From Fodinibacter luteus (GTDB lineage: Bacteria > Actinomycetota > Actinomycetes > Actinomycetales > Dermatophilaceae), in the NCBI RefSeq assembly GCF_039541575.1, contig NZ_BAABGM010000010.1, forward strand, positions 151,819 to 215,818: a DNA stretch of 64,000 bases, written 5' to 3'. Below are positions 60,841-64,000 of this stretch, piece after piece. The position numbers were made by a program, and so were the translations under genes. Numbering within the stretch: the stretch's first letter is position 1; each line of letters begins with the position of its first letter. The notes below the pieces were generated by a model that made no database searches, was not told where the DNA came from, and saw nothing but the letters and a program-made list of their open reading frames with translations.

Positions 60841-61512
60841 GCGGTACCGGTCGACGACGACGTCGACGATCCGCTCGTCCGGCGCGAGCGGCCCGGACAC
60901 GAGGTCCGCCCCGGCCTCCTCGAGACGGCGTTGGAAGAAGCCCGGCGCGAGGAGGTACGACGCGACGACCACCGGCGCACCGCCGGCCGCCGCGCGGGCC
61001 GAACGCACGGCATCCGCCACCGACGGCGCCGGCCCGGCGGCGAACCCGAGGGTCACCGGCCCGTCCCACCGCACGGCGAGCAGCTGCGCCGCGGCCGCAC
61101 TGTCGGCCTGCGCCCGCGCGTCGCTCGACCCGGCGGGGGCGAGCACGAGCGAGGACCCCGGCGCCGCGCCGGCCTCGCGGAGGCGGTCGAGCACGACGTC
61201 GACGAGGCGCTCGTCGGGTCCGAGCGCGGGCGTCGCGCGAACGTCCGGGCGCGCCGCGACGGCCTCGGCGACGTCGACGTGCACGTGGTACCCCCCGGCG
61301 AGCAGAAGGGGCACGACGACACCCGCCACCGGCTCGCCGGCCGGCAGCCCGGCGACGACCTCGGCGACCTCGGGGCCGTGCACGTCGACGTAGGCCTCGA
61401 GCACGGGGACGTCCGGGCACCGCGCGGCGACCGCCGCGAGGACGGCGCGCACGGTCTCGCGCCCCCGCGGGTCCCGGGTGCCGTGCCCACAGACGACGAG
61501 GGATGCCGTCAC
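60823..61512 (-). CDS. Sirohydrochlorin chelatase (CbiX-type)
   Basis: Chelatase of 229 residues that inserts Fe2+ (siroheme) or Co2+ (cobalamin) into sirohydrochlorin. Active-site histidines lie in VVCGHGTRDPRG and LLLAGGYHVHVDV; a second, similar half follows (APAGSSDARAQ to VVASYLLAPGFFQRR), the long two-domain form. GTG 61512 (VTASLVVCGHGTRD) is chosen. The cysG-like gene upstream on the same strand supplies its substrate, so iron and siroheme are favoured. The 5' end is partly duplicated upstream. Confidence 0.9.
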   Translation of the reverse strand: MTASLVVCGHGTRDPRGRETVRAVLAAVAARCPDVPVLEAYVDVHGPEVAEVVAGLPAGEPVAGVVVPLLLAGGYHVHVDVAEAVAARPDVRATPALGPDERLVDVVLDRLREAGAAPGSSLVLAPAGSSDARAQADSAAAAQLLAVRWDGPVTLGFAAGPAPSVADAVRSARAAAGGAPVVVASYLLAPGFFQRRLEEAGADLVSGPLAPDERIVDVVVDRYRAALAG

Positions 61513-61605
61513 GAGCCGTGCCTCCCATCGCGCACGGTCTCGCGCCCCCGTGGGTCCCGGGTGACGTGCGCACAGACGACGAGGGACGCCGTCACGAGCC
61601 GTGCC
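61451..61605. repeat. 83-bp tandem duplication of the cbiX 5' end
   Basis: The first ~22 codons of cbiX plus flank (61451-61516) recur at 61534-61600, period 83, with a few mismatches. The upstream copy still reads VTASLVVCAHVTRDPRGRET on the minus strand but has lost the glycine-histidine pair context (GHG to AHV) and does not join the gene frame. A smaller acgagccgtgcccc duplication follows at 61600-61622. Confidence 0.85.
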
Positions 61606-61639
61606 CCCACGAGCCGTGCCCCCCAGCGCGCGCCCTTTG

Positions 61640-62881
61640 TCATCGTCCGGCGCCGTCATCGTCCGGCGCCGTCGTCGCGCACACCGGGTCGTCGAGGAAC
61701 CCCGGCGCCGCGACCCGCCCCATGACGACGATCGCTGGCGCGCGCACCCCCTCGCGCGAGGCCACCTCGGCAGCCGTGCCGAGCGTCGCCCGGGTCACCC
61801 GCTCCTCCACCGTCGAGCCCCGCTCCACCACGGCCACCGGGAGGTCGGCGTCGACCCCCTCCGCCATCGCGGCCGCGCAGATCCCGGGCAGCGCGGCGAC
61901 GCCCATGAGCAGCACGACGGTCGCCCCGGCAGCGAGCGAGGCGAGCGTCGCGGCATCCGCGCCGGCGTGCCCCGACGTCACGTGGACCGACGTCGCGACC
62001 CCGCGCTGGGTGAGCGGGATCCCGGCGAGGGCGGGCACGCCGAACGCGGACGTGATGCCCGGCACGACGCTCACCTCCACCCCGGCGGCACGGCACGCGT
62101 GCACCTCCTCGCCGCCGCGTCCGAAGACGTACGGGTCACCCCCCTTGAGGCGCACGACGGTGAGCCCCCGCAGGGCGCGGTCGACGAGGACCCGGTTGAT
62201 CTCGTCCTGGGGCACGGGGTGGTGGGTCGGGGTCTTTCCGACGTCGACGACCTCGACGTCGGGGGGCAGCCGGTCGAGCAGGGCCGTGGCGCCGAGCCGG
62301 TCGGTGACGACGACGTCGGCGGCCGCGAGCGCCTCGAGACCGGCCACCGGGACGAGGCCGGGGTCGCCGGGGCCGCCGCCGACGAGCACGACCCTCCCCC
62401 GCCGCGTGCGCTGCCGGCGCAGGTCGACCGCGCCGGAGCGGACGTGGTCGGCGAGCGCGTCGCGGACGGTCGCCACCCGCCGCGGGTCGGGATCGCCGGT
62501 CGACACGACGCCGACGGTGAGGTCGTCGTGGGTGCTCGACGCGGCGACCCGCGCCGTGCCGCCGCGGCCGTCGGAGGCGTTGACGCACCACGTGCGCCGT
62601 GCGACGGACCAGGCCGCCACCTCGGCGTTCACGGCGGGGTGGCCCGTCGCGGCGACGACGAGCCAGGCCCCCTCGACGTCGGCCGCCTCGACCGCCCGCT
62701 CCACGAGCTCGACGTCGTCGTCGCTCGCCATCCGCCGTGCGTCGTCGGACGGGCTCGGGTCGACGAGCACGACCCACGCGCCGTCCTCGAGGAGCCGGCG
62801 GGCCCGGCGCGTCCCGACGACGCCGGCACCCACGACGACGACGCGGCGGCCGGCGAGGTCGAGCCCGACGAGCGTCGTCAC
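61640..62881 (-). CDS. cysG: Siroheme synthase (precorrin-2 dehydrogenase fused to uroporphyrinogen-III methyltransferase)
   Basis: Fusion protein of 413 residues. Residues 1-~150 form the NAD-binding precorrin-2 dehydrogenase domain (LAGRRVVVVGAGVVGTRRAR); from about 160 is the SAM-dependent SUMT domain (GRVVLVGGGPGDPGLVPVAG, VVRLKGGDPYVFGRGGEE, VVPGITSAFGVPALAGIPLT). It converts uroporphyrinogen III to sirohydrochlorin; CbiX, encoded 127 bases downstream, would finish siroheme by adding iron. Siroheme serves nitrite and sulfite reductases, which are not in this window. Ends only four bases from dapB on the same strand. Confidence 0.94.
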   Translation of the reverse strand: MTTLVGLDLAGRRVVVVGAGVVGTRRARRLLEDGAWVVLVDPSPSDDARRMASDDDVELVERAVEAADVEGAWLVVAATGHPAVNAEVAAWSVARRTWCVNASDGRGGTARVAASSTHDDLTVGVVSTGDPDPRRVATVRDALADHVRSGAVDLRRQRTRRGRVVLVGGGPGDPGLVPVAGLEALAAADVVVTDRLGATALLDRLPPDVEVVDVGKTPTHHPVPQDEINRVLVDRALRGLTVVRLKGGDPYVFGRGGEEVHACRAAGVEVSVVPGITSAFGVPALAGIPLTQRGVATSVHVTSGHAGADAATLASLAAGATVVLLMGVAALPGICAAAMAEGVDADLPVAVVERGSTVEERVTRATLGTAAEVASREGVRAPAIVVMGRVAAPGFLDDPVCATTAPDDDGAGR

Positions 62882-62884
62882 CCG

Positions 62885-63631
62885 TCAGGCCAGGCCGAGG
62901 TAGTGCTCGAGCCCCACGGTGACGCCGGGGTGGTCGGCCACGGCTCGGACCGCCGCGAGGACCCCCGGCATGAAGGAGACCCGGTCGAAGGAGTCGTGCC
63001 GGATCGTCAGCATCTCCCCCGGCCCCCCGAAGAGCACCTCCTGGTGCGCGACGAGCCCCCGCAGCCGCACGGAGTGCACCGGGATGCCGTCCACGCGCGA
63101 CCCGCGGGCCCCGTCCGGGTCGTGGGTCGTCGCGTCGGGGACCGGGCCGAGCCCGGCCGCCGCTCGGGCCTCGCCGATGAGGGATGCCGTGCGCGCGGCA
63201 GTGCCCGAGGGCGCGTCGACCTTATCCGGGTGGTGCAGCTCGATGACCTCGGCCGACTCGTAGAAGCGGGCCGCCTGCTGGGCGAAGGCCATCATGAGCA
63301 CGGCGCCGAGAGCGAAGTTCGGGGCGACGAGCACGCCGACGCCGGGGTCGTCGCCGACCTGCTCGCGCAGGGTGGCGAGGCGCTCGGGCGTCCAGCCGGT
63401 CGTGCCGACGACGACGTGGACTCCCCGCGCCACGCAGTGCTCGACGTTCGCCGGCGACGCGTCGGGCACGGAGAACTCGACGACGACGTCGGCCCCTGCG
63501 AGGTCGCCGAGCTGGTCACCCTCGTCGAAGCGGCCGACGAGCTCGAGGTCGTCCGCCTCCTCGACCGCGCGGCACACCGTCGACCCCATCCGGCCGGCGG
63601 CCCCGATGACGGCCACCCTCGTCGTACCCAT
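62885..63631 (-). CDS. dapB: 4-hydroxy-tetrahydrodipicolinate reductase
   Basis: Second enzyme of diaminopimelate synthesis, 248 residues. Nucleotide loop GAAGRMGSTVCRAVEEA is at the N-terminus, catalytic ELHHPDKVDAPSGTA follows, with GTTGW and IRHDSFDR as further motifs. ATG 63631 is chosen; the frame is open upstream through the tandem repeats but carries no similarity. cysG follows after three bases, an unusual pairing of lysine and siroheme genes on one transcript. Confidence 0.95.
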   Translation of the reverse strand: MGTTRVAVIGAAGRMGSTVCRAVEEADDLELVGRFDEGDQLGDLAGADVVVEFSVPDASPANVEHCVARGVHVVVGTTGWTPERLATLREQVGDDPGVGVLVAPNFALGAVLMMAFAQQAARFYESAEVIELHHPDKVDAPSGTAARTASLIGEARAAAGLGPVPDATTHDPDGARGSRVDGIPVHSVRLRGLVAHQEVLFGGPGEMLTIRHDSFDRVSFMPGVLAAVRAVADHPGVTVGLEHYLGLA

Positions 63632-63653
63632 GGCGAGCACTGTAGCCAGCCGG

Positions 63654-63866
63654 GGTCGAGGTGAAACCGCACCGGATGCCGAGCACCCACCGGTCGACCC
63701 ACCAGGAACACGCCGGGTCGAGGTGAAACCGCGCCGGATGCCGCGCACCCACCGGTCGACCCACCAGGACCCCCCCGGGTCGAGGTGATAACGCACCGGA
63801 TGCCGCGCACCCACCGGTCGACCCACCAGGCACCCCGCCGGGTCGAGGTGAAACCGCACCGGATGT
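63654..63866. repeat. 62-bp tandem repeats upstream of dapB
   Basis: Three full copies (starting at 63654, 63716 and 63778) and a partial fourth (63841) of a 62-63-base unit beginning ggtcgaggtgaaaccgcacc. Each contains a ccggatgcc word and a ccaccggtcgacccacc block. They occupy the region where the dapB promoter should be. No spacers or leader, so not CRISPR. Confidence 0.92.
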
Positions 63867-64000
63867 GCTAGCGGACATGCCAACCTCCCTGTAGGCGGAC
63901 ACGTACTTCCCGGTTGACGGACAGCTGATCTCCCTGCTCGTGGCCATGGGGCCGGGCCGTGTCGGTCCCAACGGAAGCGTCCCTCCGGGGGTGTGCTCGA
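63867..64000. other. Possible insertion-sequence terminus (window edge)
   Basis: Sequence changes character after 63866. CGGACA occurs at 63872, 63896 and 63918, and CTCCCT at 63885 and 63930, making an imperfect ~20-base direct repeat. Multiple short end repeats of this type are typical of IS21-like elements, but no transposase codons are readable before the window ends. No other feature is seen here. Confidence 0.25.

Noticed and set aside
63654..63866. 62-bp repeats as a CRISPR array or origin iterons
   Set aside because: The whole period is repeated with no unique spacers; no dnaA boxes or replication genes are nearby.

Overview
The window is 64 kb of very GC-rich (about 72-74%) DNA with GTG/TTG starts, four-base ATGA/GTGA gene overlaps and gene content typical of an actinobacterium. 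Gene order matches the conserved actinobacterial block that in Mycobacterium tuberculosis carries hflX, dapF, miaA, miaB, recX, recA, the DUF3046 gene, clgR, pgsA, ftsK, rnj, dapA, folA, thyA and dapB. Protein style suggests a member of the Micrococcales, perhaps Intrasporangiaceae; that last step is inference. No rRNA, tRNA, prophage or CRISPR array was seen.

Layout. 0-3 kb: an iron(III) ABC uptake operon (binding lipoprotein plus a two-domain permease cut by the window edge) under a clear IdeR/DtxR box, divergent from a PemK/MazF-like gene. 3-7.4 kb: rpsT, holA, a DinG-type helicase and a monooxygenase-like membrane protein. 7.5-11.9 kb: fhs, a CPA2 antiporter, a double GNAT protein. 12-19.3 kb: hflX, a methyltransferase, the def-miaA-dapF operon, two small genes, miaB and a small Cys-rich protein. 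19.4-22.5 kb: an ArsR-SulP operon with an obvious operator, a GNAT and a YccF membrane protein. 22.5-26.8 kb: recX and recA. 26.8-31.6 kb: a second SulP transporter, a three-gene ABC exporter and a DUF3046 gene. 31.7-36.2 kb: agmatine-to-putrescine genes and a secreted nuclease. 36.3-42.5 kb: lhr and nei2. 42.5-51.5 kb: clgR, cinA, pgsA, rimO, a dipeptidase, a channel-like protein, a MauE-thioredoxin protein and ftsK. 51.9-56.5 kb: rnj, dapA, vapBC, thyA, folA. 56.6-63.6 kb: a beta-propeller protein, OsmC, enoyl-CoA hydratase, a His-rich GNAT, azlCD, cbiX, cysG and dapB. The last 370 bases are tandem repeats and a possible insertion-sequence end.

The standout is recA. It encodes a 1156-residue precursor interrupted by two complete LAGLIDADG inteins, 432 and 364 residues long. 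One sits inside the Walker A P-loop between its Lys and Thr; the other sits after the MFG of the DNA-binding L2 loop. Upstream are both a LexA (SOS) box and an exact RecA-NDp (PafBC-type) promoter, so transcription is damage-inducible by two routes and activity should still wait for two splicing events. The lhr helicase gene has a near match to the same RecA-NDp promoter.

Two other layers are notable. Short degenerate tandem duplications (24 to 83 bp) sit at many gene borders. The word GGATGCC/GGCATCC recurs on both strands and seems to dictate the rare codons GAT and GCA.
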